DNA of 64,000 bases. It comes from Spirodela intermedia (Eukaryota > Streptophyta > Magnoliopsida > Alismatales > Araceae). Location of the stretch: positions 2,636,501-2,700,500 of the forward strand of contig LR746275.1 of the NCBI GenBank assembly GCA_902729315.2. Direction: 5' to 3'. The notes beneath the pieces were generated by a model, which saw only the letters and a list, made by a program, of their open reading frames with translations, ran no database searches and was not told where the DNA came from. Numbering within the stretch: the stretch's first letter is position 1; each line of letters starts with the position of its first letter. Both the position numbers and the translations under genes were made by a program. Positions 1-12,349 of the stretch are shown here, piece after piece.

Positions 1-3000
1 TGCCATCAATGATTGTAAGCAGTAATAGTAGAAGAATGTGCGTGCAAAGTGAGAATCCAGATCTTTTATTTCATGAAAAAAGAGATAATATGAGATCTGT
101 GATAGAACATAAAAAATAAAAACTGCACATGTATTCGTGTCTAGTAATCTAAAAACTAGGCATAAATCTAGTAATCTAAAAACTAGGCATAAACCCCCAC
201 AACAGGATTTCAATTGAAGACCAATGGAACCAAGGTTAAGAAAAAGAAAATTGGTAAACTGGAACAAAAAAAGAACAATTTACCATTGAATAGAAAAAAC
301 AATCTGCTGATCAATTTGGGATCTTCTAAATTGGCACCAGAAGCTTTTCGTTTTAAAAGCTCTTCTCCTCTCTTGACAACGGACTCATGACTTGAACAAC
401 AAAAAATGAAAAAGTTCCGTTATAATTAAACATCACAAGCGAACCATGAGAGCTTGAACAATTTCTAACATTCCTTACCTATCGGAACAAGCGGCCAAAT
501 AGAGTGGATAGACAACGTCGGGATGAAGATTTAGAGCATCTATTACATTCAGAATGCCAATCTGTAACAGTTCCAACCAACATGAGGTTCTTGGTATTGA
601 CAAACGCGAAAGGATTATAAAGCTGAATAAGAAACTGACTTACCTTTCTCATTATAAGCAGATCACCCTTCAATGGAAGCTTACCAGTAACACGATCAGA
701 CTGAGCAGGAGAAAGTCCCAGTGAGCATCCAGTGCTGCAAAAAGCATCTATTCCACGGTTATAACTAGAAGAAATAAACACTAATACTGCAAACTGTAAG
801 CCACAATGACAGACTTACCCAAGTGACGGTGGTTGGTATAAAAGTGTCCAGAGACAAAAATCAACAAATACTTGTCTATCCCCCTCGTCCACAATCAGTT
901 TATATTTATTTCCAATGGTTTCATCAATCCGAGCTGAATGGCATTCACCAACTACCTGAAACGAACCAAGATTCAAACATGCAAGGTTACATGTACAGTC
1001 ATCTAGAACACGAAGTACCAGGAAAAACTGGATTCAAGATACGTTCTAATTAAATGTATACCTTTTTATTGTTACAAGAACAGAGAAAATTCGATTTTTT
1101 TAATAAACGACACTTTTTGAGAATTTTTAACTAGACTCCAACAACTAATTTAATGCTTCGTTCATTTGGAATTAGTGAGTCTAATAGAGCCAAAAAAGAT
1201 ATCAAGCATTTTTGACATTTAAAGCATGGCACCATGACCCAAGGTTGAACGTTTCTGCAAGCACAAGCGATCCAAGGCATTGGATTCGGGAATCTCATCA
1301 AACTCGATCAACAGATGGCTTTTATAAACACTTCAAACCATTGACAAAAGTGGATTAGGTTCTCTGCCAGGAAATTACCATTGACCAGAGTAAAAATAAC
1401 AACTGGCTTTAGTACGTGACAATCGTATTGACAATATGATGACGATCTTATGGCATATAACATATTAATACCTTCAAAACATTTCTCAATAAGATATCCT
1501 GATGCTGAGAAGGAAGCTTTTTAATGTTTGTCACAAATTCGGGTGCCAAGTTTGCCTTTTCCTGTAGAAAACACAATACTGTTCAGAGAAGAATAATGCA
1601 CAACACTAATACATTGGTCTGTACCATACAACAAAGCGTTTTAGGGGAAAAAAAATCACAATTATGGAAAAAAAAGAGCAAAAAATGTAACTGAAAAAAA
1701 CATATAAAAAGAAACGAAATTCCGCGAAACTTTTTGTGCACATCAGAGAATTGGTGAAACAAACATAAGAAGGAAATAAATACAAAATAACCAAGAAGGT
1801 GTGTTCGTTCATCTCCATTTTCTAGTAGTTTTGTTAATAACTTTTGTTTGTCTTTCAGTAAATATTAAATTGTTTTTCTTAGCATTCTCTCCAGATTGTC
1901 CACGACAGTTCAGGTAAGAGGACTTTCCGTCACTCTATCCCTGGGCAGCACAAATATGTCTTGCGAATCTATCAATGCAGACATGTAACACTACAGTTTA
2001 GGGGTTCCTGATGGCTTACTGATCATTTAGAGTAGAGTTCTGACATATTTTAAGATTCAAAAATGTTCCTTCCAAAGATTGTCCATATTATTTATAATAT
2101 AAATTAAAATAAAATAGTGTCTGTCTGATTGATTAAGCTCAACCAGCTCCATAGGTGGGCACATTGATTGCAAATCAAAAAGAAAATCTCCTAATAAATC
2201 TGAATCATAGTAGTTTTTTCCTAAAAGATGAATTAATTTACATTCTAAAACATAAGGTCCTCAAGGAGCTTTATCTTTACTGTTTTCTCTGTCTTCCAAA
2301 CCTTTACATGCAAAGACTCATTGGATTTTACTTCATAAAGACACTGAGTACTGATAGCCAAATGTGCTGATAGGTTTTCGAACAAGGGGAATACAAAATA
2401 CTGAGAGATAACACAATAACGTCAGGTAGAATAAAGACATCAAAACGAGGGAAAGTGATGGACGTACATTAAAAATCTGGAATGAAGGAAAATATTAAGT
2501 TCATTCAGTTACTGTTTCCAGTGCTTGTCCTAAGATGGAGAAAAACGTGAATGAAGAGAGCTAGAATTTACAAAAGAAACAAAGAAAGAGGAAGTGAAGG
2601 AACCCATAGTAGTGTTCTGTAAGAAAGATTTCGTCCCCAGCTAAACCTTATCTGTAAAGAGCAAAGAGTAAAAAATTCCAAGCCAAATGAAAGATGTGAA
2701 TCGGAGATGAAGTAGCGTCAATAGTTTCATCAACCAGGATCCACAAAAATCAATGTCCAATCATTTCAACTAATCTACCAAAGGTGAATAAAGAGTATCA
2801 GATAGGGAGAAATGGAATTCGACTAGCTATGTACCTCTTTCTGTCCCTAATCTACAAAAGTGAGGGATTCTCCTGTCAATGGGAAGGAGTTTTTATTCCC
2901 ATATAATTTGGATCTAATTAAAATAATAAGCAAACAAGAGAGAAACTCTGGGACCTGACTTGCATGTACTATTATTAGGAGGAATTTTCGACGTTAACAA

Positions 3001-3927
3001 ACTCCAAATGACCCCATTCATACGAAGATTAAATTTGAAAAATAACAGTGAATTTTTCACATTAGCGAATTTTTTTCTCATACCAGAAAGAATAGTTCTA
3101 GTCGAGTAATGGTGCCAATATTCACCTCTCAGTTAGACTGACCGTGTTTCTTTCGCCAAAAAAAAATAAATGCGACCTCCATGAATTTATTGAAGTTTGG
3201 TATACAACATAAAGTTCCTTTAAATGATGACAGACAGAAGATGGAGGACCGAAATAATTGGTACGCACAAAACCTTGCCAACGGAGCAAATTTTAACACT
3301 ACAGAAATGAAAGACTGACCTCTAAAGGCAGACGATCAAATGCCATCTCGATGTAAACGATGCAGAAATTTCTCACAATTGGAACAGCATTGTCTTCCCT
3401 GTACATTGCCCATAACTCCAACAAGGGAAGCTGGATTTCCAGTTGGTGTTTCACTCGCTTGTTCACATGAGACAGAATCTCCATTACCTGCCAATATTTA
3501 AATCGAGGAGTTGATAAGACGGATACCAAAAGGAGACTATAAGGAATGGTAATAGGGATTGCATGCTATAGGCTTTTATGCACAATGACTAAGATAGGAC
3601 GCCTTCCGCAAAAATTCAGAGGAAAAATCTACAAATGCATGAGAGTAACATGACTCGGAGAGAAACACAAAATCCGGGGGCGTAACTGCCATCAAAACAC
3701 GCCCACATGTCTCAGAGAGGCGCGGAAAGCAGAAATACCAGTTTCCTGATGGATGGGGAGGGGGATGCAAGTGAGGAGATGGAATAGGGAAGAATCTTGG
3801 AGAGCAGGATCTTCAGCTTGGAATCGTCCGCCAAAGCCAGGCCAGTCAACATCCTATCCAGCATCTCCTCCCTCTCGTCATCGGATTGGAGCGGAGGCGT
3901 CGACGATGCTGGCGGTAGTTCCGCCAT
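1..3927 (-). CDS. ECM29: ECM29-like proteasome adaptor/scaffold, N-terminal part (gene runs off the left edge)
   Basis: ECM29 is a large HEAT-repeat protein that links and monitors 26S proteasomes in cytosol and nucleus. Seven coding exons read in phase with GT/AG borders: 3739-3927 (ATG at 3927), 3320-3487, 1472-1561, 819-955, 644-734, 479-561 and 284-390. They encode about 288 residues and end in a split Gly codon at the next donor. Family landmarks in order are MLDRMLTGLALADDSKL, EILSHVNKRVKH, LPLLELW, VRNFCIVYIEMAF, LPSQHQDILLR, DFCLWTLLYQPPS, GLSPAQSDRVTGK, NVIDALNLHPDVVYPLYLAA and VVKRGEELLKRKASGANL, matching the N-terminus of plant ECM29 as I remember it. The family protein is about 1,800 residues, so most of it lies outside. 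Intron 2 is long (about 1.76 kb). I found no next exon in 1-283, which holds a 26-bp direct duplication near 141-193. An upstream in-frame ATG near 3990 exists, but conservation favours 3927. Confidence 0.9.
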
Positions 3928-4004
3928 TCTCCTTGAGCTCTTGCTCCCTCCTTCGCGGCGGGAATTTCTTATTCTTCTGCTCCAAGTCACCAGTAGTCTA
4001 AGCA

Positions 4005-4120
4005 GGCCGATACTTCAAAGACCACGACTGGGCCATAATATTCCATGGGCCACTCAACCCGACCCAAAAATTCATGAACTATGCTCCACGCCCAGCCGTT
4101 CATAGCAGTTGTCGGACGCT
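4005..4120 (-). promoter_or_regulatory. ECM29 proximal promoter with two site II motifs
   Basis: About 100-120 bp upstream of the ECM29 ATG there are two TGGGCC hexamers, at 4029-4034 and 4046-4051. These are site II elements, known TCP-factor binding motifs common in plant housekeeping promoters. The same pair, with the same spacing, is preserved in the relic copy near 34,665-34,690. The motifs are seen directly; the promoter role is inferred from their position. Confidence 0.5.
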
Positions 4121-5569
4121 CATTATCGTGCCACGTCTCCCAATCACCCCACGATATAATACAATCTGATTATTATGACTGTGAAAACTGATAAATACAC
4201 TTTAATACCTTAAGATGGAATTTTAATAAAACTGATGCTGTGGTAAAAATAGTCGATGGAGAGAGAAAGATACAGAGATAGAGAGAGACAGAGAGAAGCT
4301 CACAAGCTTCTTGGGGCGCAGCCAAATGATGTTTTTATCCTTGTATTATGGTTTGAATATTTTCTGTCATTGTTAAGAAAATTCAGTAAATTCAAAATTT
4401 ATAAATATTATAAAATAAGCTGATTTAGAAATATTTAATTTATCAATAAAAAATTAGTTAGTTCTATTTATGATTTTCAATTGATAGATTATTTTTCTAT
4501 ATTTTTTAATTATAAAAATTAATGAAAAATTAATAAAATTTAAATTACAAATTTTGACATCACCAAATGTCAACCTATGAAGAACAACCCAAAATTTGAG
4601 TCGCCATAAATACTTAGACTCATATTTCTTGAAATCAAAGCTAAAAAGTTCGAATTAAAACTTTGATTTCAAAAGAAAAATTATTTGTAACACAATGCAT
4701 AATTAAATCAAAAATTTTATAATATGAAAAACACTAAAAATCATTCAAAGATTCAAGTTTTACGTAAGAATGGGTGTAGTCATCAATCAAATTTATGTAT
4801 GAATTAGATTGACTTGTGTACACATAGTGCATTAATTGAATTCCTACACAATCTCTAGTTGATGAATGAAGATCTCAATAACTATTACTTACTAAAATTG
4901 ATCAGCAATAATAACTCAACTTGGATTTGCCACAACTTCTAAAGAAAGATTTTCAAAAGAAATTCATCACTATTTGTATTGGACGAAGAATGGGATGAGT
5001 TTGTAGATGAATTTCAGCTTATGTGGCATCTGAATCAAGGAGAAATCAAGAAGAATTTCAGCTTAGATGGATGATTTGGGTGAATCCTATATTCATTGTT
5101 ATAAGAGGAGAGATAATGTGGTTGTGGAGTGCAATAGATTGATTGAAGATCTTTGATTCTTCATCTCCAAGTATTAGAGATAATGTGGTTGTGAATTAAT
5201 TCTGTTGAACCATCTGTCGTATTCCTTGCCATATTTATTACATTGGTCGTTAAGGTGGAAAATCTAAGAAAACAAATTAGTCATGTATTTTTTATTATCA
5301 TATAAGCTCATAAAAAATCAAAAAAATCAAAAAAATGCAATTAATATAGAAACATTTTGAGAATAATAATAATCATTGATAAAACTTCACAAAATATTTC
5401 ATGGTCAATTTCAAGGTGTAATTTTTAGAAAATTAACAAAAAAATCATATAAATGAGCTTAATATCAATTTTCTAAATTAAACTAAATTGGAAAAAAACC
5501 ATATAAAAATTATAAAATATTAACTATTTTATTGTGTATTAATGAGAGTTACCAATTATTCATATTTGG
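4121..5569. other. AT-rich intergenic DNA, no gene seen
   Basis: No open frame or RNA gene is supported here. The left end (about 4150-4230) resembles the segment at 12,595-12,670 (shared phrase gaaaactgat, then actttaataccttaa), so it is probably the original ECM29-MED26 intergenic region. The rest is AT-rich unique-looking sequence, with an imperfect GA-rich stretch at 4259-4296. Confidence 0.5.
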
Positions 5570-5640
5570 CTCTATAGCCTAAAAGTTGCAAATTCGGATG
5601 TTGCGACAGGGTTGAGGGGTACATTTAAAATCTGATAGGT
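5570..5640 (+). repeat. Short relic of the MED26-promoter block
   Basis: The stretch from tatagcctaaaagttgcaa to ttgaggggtaca follows, base for base with scattered substitutions, the segments at about 12,727-12,775 and 32,100-32,150 that precede the MED26-like genes. It is a fourth, very partial copy of that block, lying against the retrotransposon-derived sequence to its right. Confidence 0.45.
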
Positions 5641-5819
5641 TTATCTTTTGATTCTATGAAAGCATTAACTTTTCTGATGAGACTATCTAGTGGGGCTTGG
5701 ATGGAGAGGGTCTCACTATAGACATCATAAGCTAATTGCAATAATAGTGGGCCAACATAGAAGGACAGAGCAATAGGAGAGAGAGAGTACTTAATGACAA
5801 TGATAATCAAGAGAGAGTG

Positions 5820-6058
5820 GGGACTGATACCATCTACCACCTTGAGGGGTTAGGCCTCCAACTACTTCTCTACATGGAAATACTCGTGTCCTTTGTCCTC
5901 ATGCCTCTATTTGTTATCTTTATATCCCCTCACAATTTAGTATTTGCCATTGATATCTACAAGCCACTTTTCTTTTGTGAGGATCCTCTTTTTCGATACT
6001 TGTTAGATTCTTTTCTTTTGATTGGTTCTTACATCAAGTCATATGGGTGTTGACATTT
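5820..6058 (-). mobile_element. Putative LTR (3' end of a minus-strand gypsy element) with a PBS-like motif beside it
   Basis: On the minus strand a TGTCAACA start near 6058 lies just after the polyprotein end. About 225 bp later, at 5820-5832, TGGTATCAG appears, which resembles the primer-binding site complementary to initiator tRNA-Met. The size and placement fit an LTR. A PBS is expected after a 5' LTR, not after a 3' LTR, so this may be a junction of tandem elements or chance. No second LTR was matched. Confidence 0.3.
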
Positions 6059-6099
6059 TCTTGGAAGGGGGGTGGTGTGTCAACCATCAAGTCCTTTTA

Positions 6100-7240
6100 T
6101 GACCATAATGTGATGGGTTGACATATCCCATTAATGCTCCCCCCTAAGATTTCCACCTTGTCCACAAGGAGGAATTAAGAAAACTAGAGATGGAGTGGTT
6201 GACCACCTCCTAGAGTTTTTGAAGTTTGAAAGTCTATCAAGTAGATGAGGACCTCGACATGTGAGGACCCAAACAAGTATGATGGATGGTTGCTAGTTCC
6301 ATTGTCCACATAAAATCATTGTCAATAAAGAGTGGGGTTGTGGCCTACATGACTGGCCAATGGTGCATTTGAACATGTGATGGGCTGTAGAGTGAACCGA
6401 TAAGCTATTGGACCCATGCATTCAGAAACTTTGAATGGCTCCAAGAAATGAGGCCCCAACTTCTCATATGGACATCTTGTCAAAGACTTTAGATGGTATG
6501 GGCATAAGTGGAGATAAATATAGTCACTAACAGTGAATTCAAGTTCATGTCAATGGTGGTCCACACAGATTGTCTATCTATGTCATGTTTGCTTTATAAT
6601 TGATGATTAAAGGTTTACTACATATAATGGAGACGGGAGTCATGTTAGCCAAGATGTGGAAATTAGTATTATACTAGTATTCCACTCAATTGAGCCACTT
6701 GCTCCACTATCAAGGTCAATTGTTGAAGTAGCAAAGATAAGTTTCTAATATGTAATTGACAACTTCAAATTATTTGTTGATATGTGAATAATAGGTGTTG
6801 GTTTGGCATAGTGTGGAGCCTTGTAGCTTGAAGAGTTCATGCTAGAAGATGGTTATAAACCTTTTGTAAAATGTCATATAATTGAATATGATATTTTGTG
6901 AGAAGATTTGAGTAATATATTTAACTGTGAATAGGTCTATGATAAAAGAGAAATGGCCAACTTACTAATTTTGTCATTGACAATCAAATTGACATTGAAA
7001 ACATATAACTTAGGAAGACCCTCAATGAAGTTCATAGAAACATGTCTCAAAATTTGTGGGGATGGGTAATGGCTAGAAGAGGCTAGTAGGCAAATAGAAT
7101 GGGATTTATACCTAATTTTTAAAATCCTTCTTCATTGTAACATATATGACATTTTGTTTGATTCTATTATGTGTATGTAAAAATTCAAAGTGCCGTCTGA
7201 TCATTGAGTTGTGAAACTTGTGGAGCATTTTTGATATGAT
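6100..7240 (-). pseudogene. Ty3/gypsy integrase and polyprotein C-terminus, decayed
   Basis: Reading the minus strand, 7240-7105 carries the integrase zinc-finger region (a KFHNSMIRRH block, then THNRIKQN and MKKDFKN), comparable to gypsy HDSPxGGHSG, TYxRIK and GMKKDV. Around 6730-6600 there is a degenerate WSKWLN-x-VEY-x-YNT block followed by FHILANMTP, matching the integrase C-terminal region. At 6175-6115 a DKVEILGGS motif marks the usual end of the polyprotein. Several in-frame stops and shifts are present, so no functional product is expected. Confidence 0.7.
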
Positions 7241-9090
7241 TGTTGAGTTTTTGGTTAGCACAAACAAGCCATAGTGGAAGAGGGACTTATGACCATCAGT
7301 GTACTTGGGCCATTGTTCTATGTGGGAGTGTAGTCCTTGGAAAGCTTATATTTTGAGGTTGTCATGATATTTGTATGTTATGAGAGCCACATCTGGTAAT
7401 TTAGGACGAAGGTCTCAACTATGTAAGGTGGTGACTCAAGCTTCCATTATAAGCTATCAACAACTTCTTCTTGACCTTGTACCTAGTTTCAAAGTTGAAG
7501 CTAATAATTTTGGAGAGCTATTTTTAATAATTGAGTGAGACTTGTCATTGCTCAGAGATAAGTTTGACGTTACATTAATCTATGAGGATGATGAACTTCT
7601 TTTTAAGTAGATACTACTTTCATTCGAGCATTATAAGTATGATGGCTATGAGTTCACCCTTGTATATGATAAAAAACTTATTGACGGATGAGAGGCCTTG
7701 ATAATAGTCTATTTATAATGTATAATTTGGAGTTTATGCATATAGTTTGATTACTTTTAGAGAGCATCATGCCTTGAATTCAATGTAATACACCATTATT
7801 ATTAATTGATTAACTTCCATGTAAGAGACATGATTTATGCTTGAAATGTGATTTACAAATGTAGCCCATTATATATTTGAAAATGTGTTCATACATATAA
7901 ATATGTTTTCGTATGGACTATTGATTGCAAACTGATTTTAAATATATATAAAGCAGTGAACAAGATTGGAATATCATTTGAAATTTAATTAGATAATATT
8001 TCAGAATTTTTGAAGGATGAAAGAGGAGGATCTTATTCATTGACTTATGTCTAATTTGTATTATTGAGAGGGATGTTTGATACTTCAAAAGGCGTCACAT
8101 TATCTCACATGAGATTAAGTAACAAAAAGCCTTTGAAATTATCTCATGTGGGTCCCATGTGAGCACCTTTATAATTAATGAAAATCAATTGTAGGAAATG
8201 ACAATAGAGAACGTAGTGTGTCAAATCAAAATGATTGAAGGAAGAAAGGAGGCTTTGCAAGAGGAGACCGGAGGAAGGGGAGAAGGGAAACTGTTAGCAC
8301 AACCACCCCATATATACTCCTTTGTGGCGTAAAATTAGGGCAATCCATTTACGACAGAGGGGATGCCAACAAGCAAGTGTAGAACCTTTTTTAGATCTTT
8401 TCTTGAGTGGTATGTTCTTATTTGATTCTCTTTTAGAAGGTTTTTGAACCTCTAAAGGAAGTCTATTGTCTCCCTTTTTCTTCACTCCGCAGACAAACAT
8501 TTAGGGTCCATTTTCTACCCCTTTCCCTCCATGAATTATAGTGAAATTCTCACTTTCTTTCTCACCCTCCAACAATGTACAGTTGGAGAATGATCCTCCA
8601 TGGATTTTGGTGCATCTTGGTGAGTACTATCATGTGACGTATAGCTTGCTCAAGCATGTGGTAGGTGATGGCTACCACAGAATAGTAGGGAGCGATCCTC
8701 TTAAGAGTCGGTCGATCTCATTTCACTTGTGGTATAGGTGCAGCATTGCCACAAGTAAGTTAAGGTTTATTTTGCCTGTTACTCTCATTTTCCTCTAATC
8801 AGTACATTTAAACATTCATGTTTCTCAATTATTTTCGTTACAATCATACATTTGGATTTCTAACTATCCTCGTGATCGACCCAGATATTACCCATATTTC
8901 ACCCAATGAGTTTTATGTTAATTTTTGATTTATAAATTTTAAACTTGATCTACTTAGACTTTAAATACAATGATAATTTTTGGAGATCAAGGCCTAACTG
9001 AAGTAAGCAATAGATTTACATTATTGCATGTGCACCACCTTGACTACCACATCTATCCAAAACATTAGCTTTTAGCTTGAATGGAATGAA
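7241..9090. other. Interior of the gypsy element plus possible nested sequence, no domain recognised
   Basis: RNase H and the start of integrase should lie here, but I could not recognise them. The stretch 8090-8800 looks unlike its surroundings and has short open frames on both strands, which could mean a nested insertion. Nothing here supports a gene. Confidence 0.35.
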
Positions 9091-9099
9091 AAAATTGGG

Positions 9100-9800
9100 T
9101 ACAACTACTATCAGAGTGGTGGTCAAGGCTTTCTTGAGGAGTGCAAGTCTTTCTATTGCTTTGGTGCCCTAGGAGAACATGTACTTCTTAAACTCCTAGG
9201 TGGGAAGCCATGTTATGATGTTGTAGTTTGCAATGAAATTTTGGTAATAGCCTATTAGACCCCAAAAGTTATGAAGTTCGTAGAGGGTAATTTGTGGGCC
9301 AATAGATGGTGACTTCAATATTTTCTTAGTCAACCATTAATGCTTCAATTGAGAGATCCAATGGTCCAAACAAGTCATCTTTGACTAATTGAATGAACAC
9401 TTCTTCAAGTTGATGTGCAATTGATTTGCTTAGAAGATGATGAACACTTTTACTAGATGTTCATTGTACAATTCTTGACTTGAGTTGTAGATAAGGATAT
9501 CATCAAAGAAGATTAATACCAATCTTTTGAGGAACTAACTAAAAATCTAATTTATCAATACATAAAAGGTCACTAGTGTAGTAGAGAGTTCAAAAAGTAT
9601 GACGAAAAATTTATAATGGCCTTCATGAGTGTGGAATGTCATTTTGGAAATGTCTTCACCTTTAATATAGATTTGGTGGTAGTGCAAGTAAATATCCCAT
9701 TTAGAGAAGATGGTAGGGCCATTTAGTTCTTTAACGATCATAATCAAGAATTTATTGAGGATGGTGATCTTAGTGAGAGCAAGATAATCCATATAGAATG
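9100..9800 (-). pseudogene. Ty3/gypsy reverse transcriptase fragment
   Basis: The minus-strand frame at 9792-9547 contains DYLALTKITI, FSKWDIYLHYHQI, FHTHEGHYKF and a TLVTF block, which are recognisable RT palm and finger motifs of Ty3/gypsy elements. It continues at about 9310-9225 with a LYELHNFWGLIGYYQNF block (family form RELRxFLGLTGYYRxF). At 9180-9090 a LLKKALTTTLIVVVPNF block marks the start of the RNase H connection. Frames shift between blocks and stops interrupt them. Confidence 0.85.
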
Positions 9801-11350
9801 ATAAGTTTTATCTTTCATTCTCATGAGTAAGACCACTAGAGTAGGGGCTAATTGAGTTATTGCATTTTACAAATAAGTTTTGCAAGCTTCTACTCAATCT
9901 TCTAGAAATGAAGAACTTAAAAGGCTTGATGTTAACAAGTTTTTAGTATGATTTGAAAGTGATTGTGGGGTTCACATATCAAGTTGATGGCAATCTAGGT
10001 TCTAAACTGAATACAATTAAATTTTGGTCTTGAAGATAGCTCTCAAGGTCCAATGTTGTTGAAAAGGTCAATTGATTGTTTGATAGTTGAAAGAAGTTGA
10101 CCACAAATTCTCCCTTAATTATCTTGGACAAGGGTTTTAAGGAGATGTTCAATTTTTTCAATAGAGTATTGACTTGAATTATAATATAATCTAGCCTTAT
10201 CTTGAGAGAGATTGTCTAGTACTCAAAGTCTAGTTCCATCTTCTTCATTATATTTGAGGTTGAAAACTACATCAATATTTTCTAAGGAAGCATTAACATA
10301 TCTTCATATATGATTATTGACTAGAGCTCTATCTTGGTGCTGTGATAGATGGCGGTGCCTAGCCCTCTCTTCCCAATTTAAGTTATGACCTAAAATTGTG
10401 ACGAAGTGGTTGTTGGTAGCTCAAGTCCATGCACTACTTGCTGAGAAATGAAGTTGTGAGAGGTGCTTGTGTCAACTAGGATGATGATTGCCTATTGCTT
10501 GATTGTTCCCTAGAATTTATGGACTCCTGTGAGAATGTCTTTGTCTAGGGAGTTGAGCAAGACCTCCAAGCTAATTAGTGCTTCTTACTGCATGAAAGTT
10601 TCCTTTGTTTCTTTCCACTCATCTTCTAATGAGTTCTCTTCTTTCTCGATGACCATGCTTCATAGTTCTCAATTGAACTGATGACCTAGGGAGTATTACT
10701 CAACATATGAGAGACACATGCCTTGTGCACTTTGCATCTAAATCTCGAATGTAGTAAGTCATATTCTTCTATTTGCATCTATTTCTGGTGACTTTGGTCT
10801 TTATCTCCAATAAAATTGCTGACAAGGTTCTCTCACCCATAGAGAGGTAAGTAGAGACCTTTTCTTAGACATAGGCTGTAGTTTGTGCCTATAATCATTG
10901 TATATTTATTCTCATAAGTTCTTCTTGGTCTTTTCATTTCCATAATCACTAAGTATTTCATTTCTACTTTTTGAGTGGGGTGCATGACAGCTTTCAAGCC
11001 CACAAGCCCAAAGAGTGTGACTTCTACTTGAATTTCCTTGTGCAACCCTTTGAGGAACATATTTTATAAAATATACTTGTGAATATCTCTAATTACGGCT
11101 GCCATCAGCTCTAATCCATCTTTGTATCCAGCTACAATTCCACATGGTCATTCCTAACTTATACTAGCCCACCTACATATTGTATGGCCAATCGTTAGGA
11201 CCTCAATTGCTAATTTCAACACGTCTGTGACTTGTTTCACTTAGAGCCTAATTGTTAGGTTGTTCAACCTAGATCCTCTCATAGAAGTTGTTCCCAAAAG
11301 GAGCCTACATTGGGCAGTACTGATCTTCAAGGCTTCAGATAAATAAAAAA
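9801..11350 (-). pseudogene. Ty3/gypsy protease and gag fragments
   Basis: At about 10,510-10,400 on the minus strand the aspartic protease core reads ILVDTSTSHNFISQQ. The family form is LIDSGATHNFIS, so the catalytic Asp survives but the Gly of the D-S/T-G triad is replaced. At 11,060-10,833 a gag segment reads MFLKGLHKEIQVEV then KAVMHPTQKVEMK. The order gag, protease, RT, integrase on one strand supports one element spanning roughly 6.1-11.3 kb. No tidy left or right LTR pair was found. Confidence 0.75.
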
Positions 11351-12349
11351 AAAAGTTTTTAATTGTTGATATCTCCTTGCAAGTTACCTAGTTGTTGGTG
11401 AGGAGGGAAGTTACATCCTTTTGCAGGATAGATAGATATCAAACAAGTTTTCCGTGCAGTTTCTCAATGACCTTGATTCGTGCCAGGTCATTGATATCAG
11501 TATCAAAGTCATTGGTATTGTTATTAAAGTATCACCAACATCTACAATTTCTCAACGATGCTACCTCATGATAGAGTCGACAATAAACCTTTGGAACTTT
11601 GTCACCTTAACAGGGGAAGAGGAAGGCAAAAAGAGATAGATGTTAGTTTAAACACCTCTTATTTAATGGACACTTCTAAGGCCCTTAAAATAACTAATGT
11701 ATCATCATAATTACTCACTACTTGAATGAAACAACAACAATATCTCCACCTTGATCCATGCAAGCTTTTTTTGGATTCCATATGTGGGTTTTCACAATCT
11801 GAATTCCTATAAACCTTTGTATTGGAATTTTTTTTGGCTGGACTCTGTTTGTTGGCATCCTCTTGGATGGAAGAGTATTAGTCACATGTATCCTCTCTCT
11901 TTGATTCATTTTCTTCTTTATTATTGGACTGCATGTTCTAGAGGCCTACAACTCTCTCTCCCTCTCTTCTTGTAAACAAATGTTAACTTGGTCAAGACTT
12001 TTTTTTAAGTATTTCATTCGGTTTTATTTACAGAAAAAGGGAAATAAAATAAATATATATATTTCACTAAATTCTATTTTTTAAAAATATCTATACGAAA
12101 GTATAAATATATATACATAAACATAAACTCTGAAAATATCAAATAAGCCCTATTATTTAACTATTTTGTTATTTCTATTGTTTTAGATTTTAAATCAACT
12201 TTTAAATAATCAAATTGACATTTCATGTTTTTCATTATTTCCTTTGAATTGACTTGTTTTGACTATTTGAATATGAATTATATTTTTCAGTGAAATCAGT
12301 TTATAAGTTTTAAAGCTGAGGTATTTTATAGCAACGACTAAAGAGTACA
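11351..12349. other. Retrotransposon flank and AT-rich DNA, with a stretch resembling 35.5-35.7 kb
   Basis: No gene is seen. The plus-strand stretch at about 11,470-11,700 shares scattered anchors with 35,495-35,740: gattc-g/c-tgcc, then a threonine/histidine-rich stretch, then caaaaagaga and tagatgttagtt. Differences look largely like C-to-T and G-to-A decay. From 12,000 on the sequence is AT-rich without recognisable content. Confidence 0.3.

Noticed and set aside
823-1053. Plus-strand frame overlapping ECM29 exon 4
   Set aside because: Antisense to a well-supported exon.
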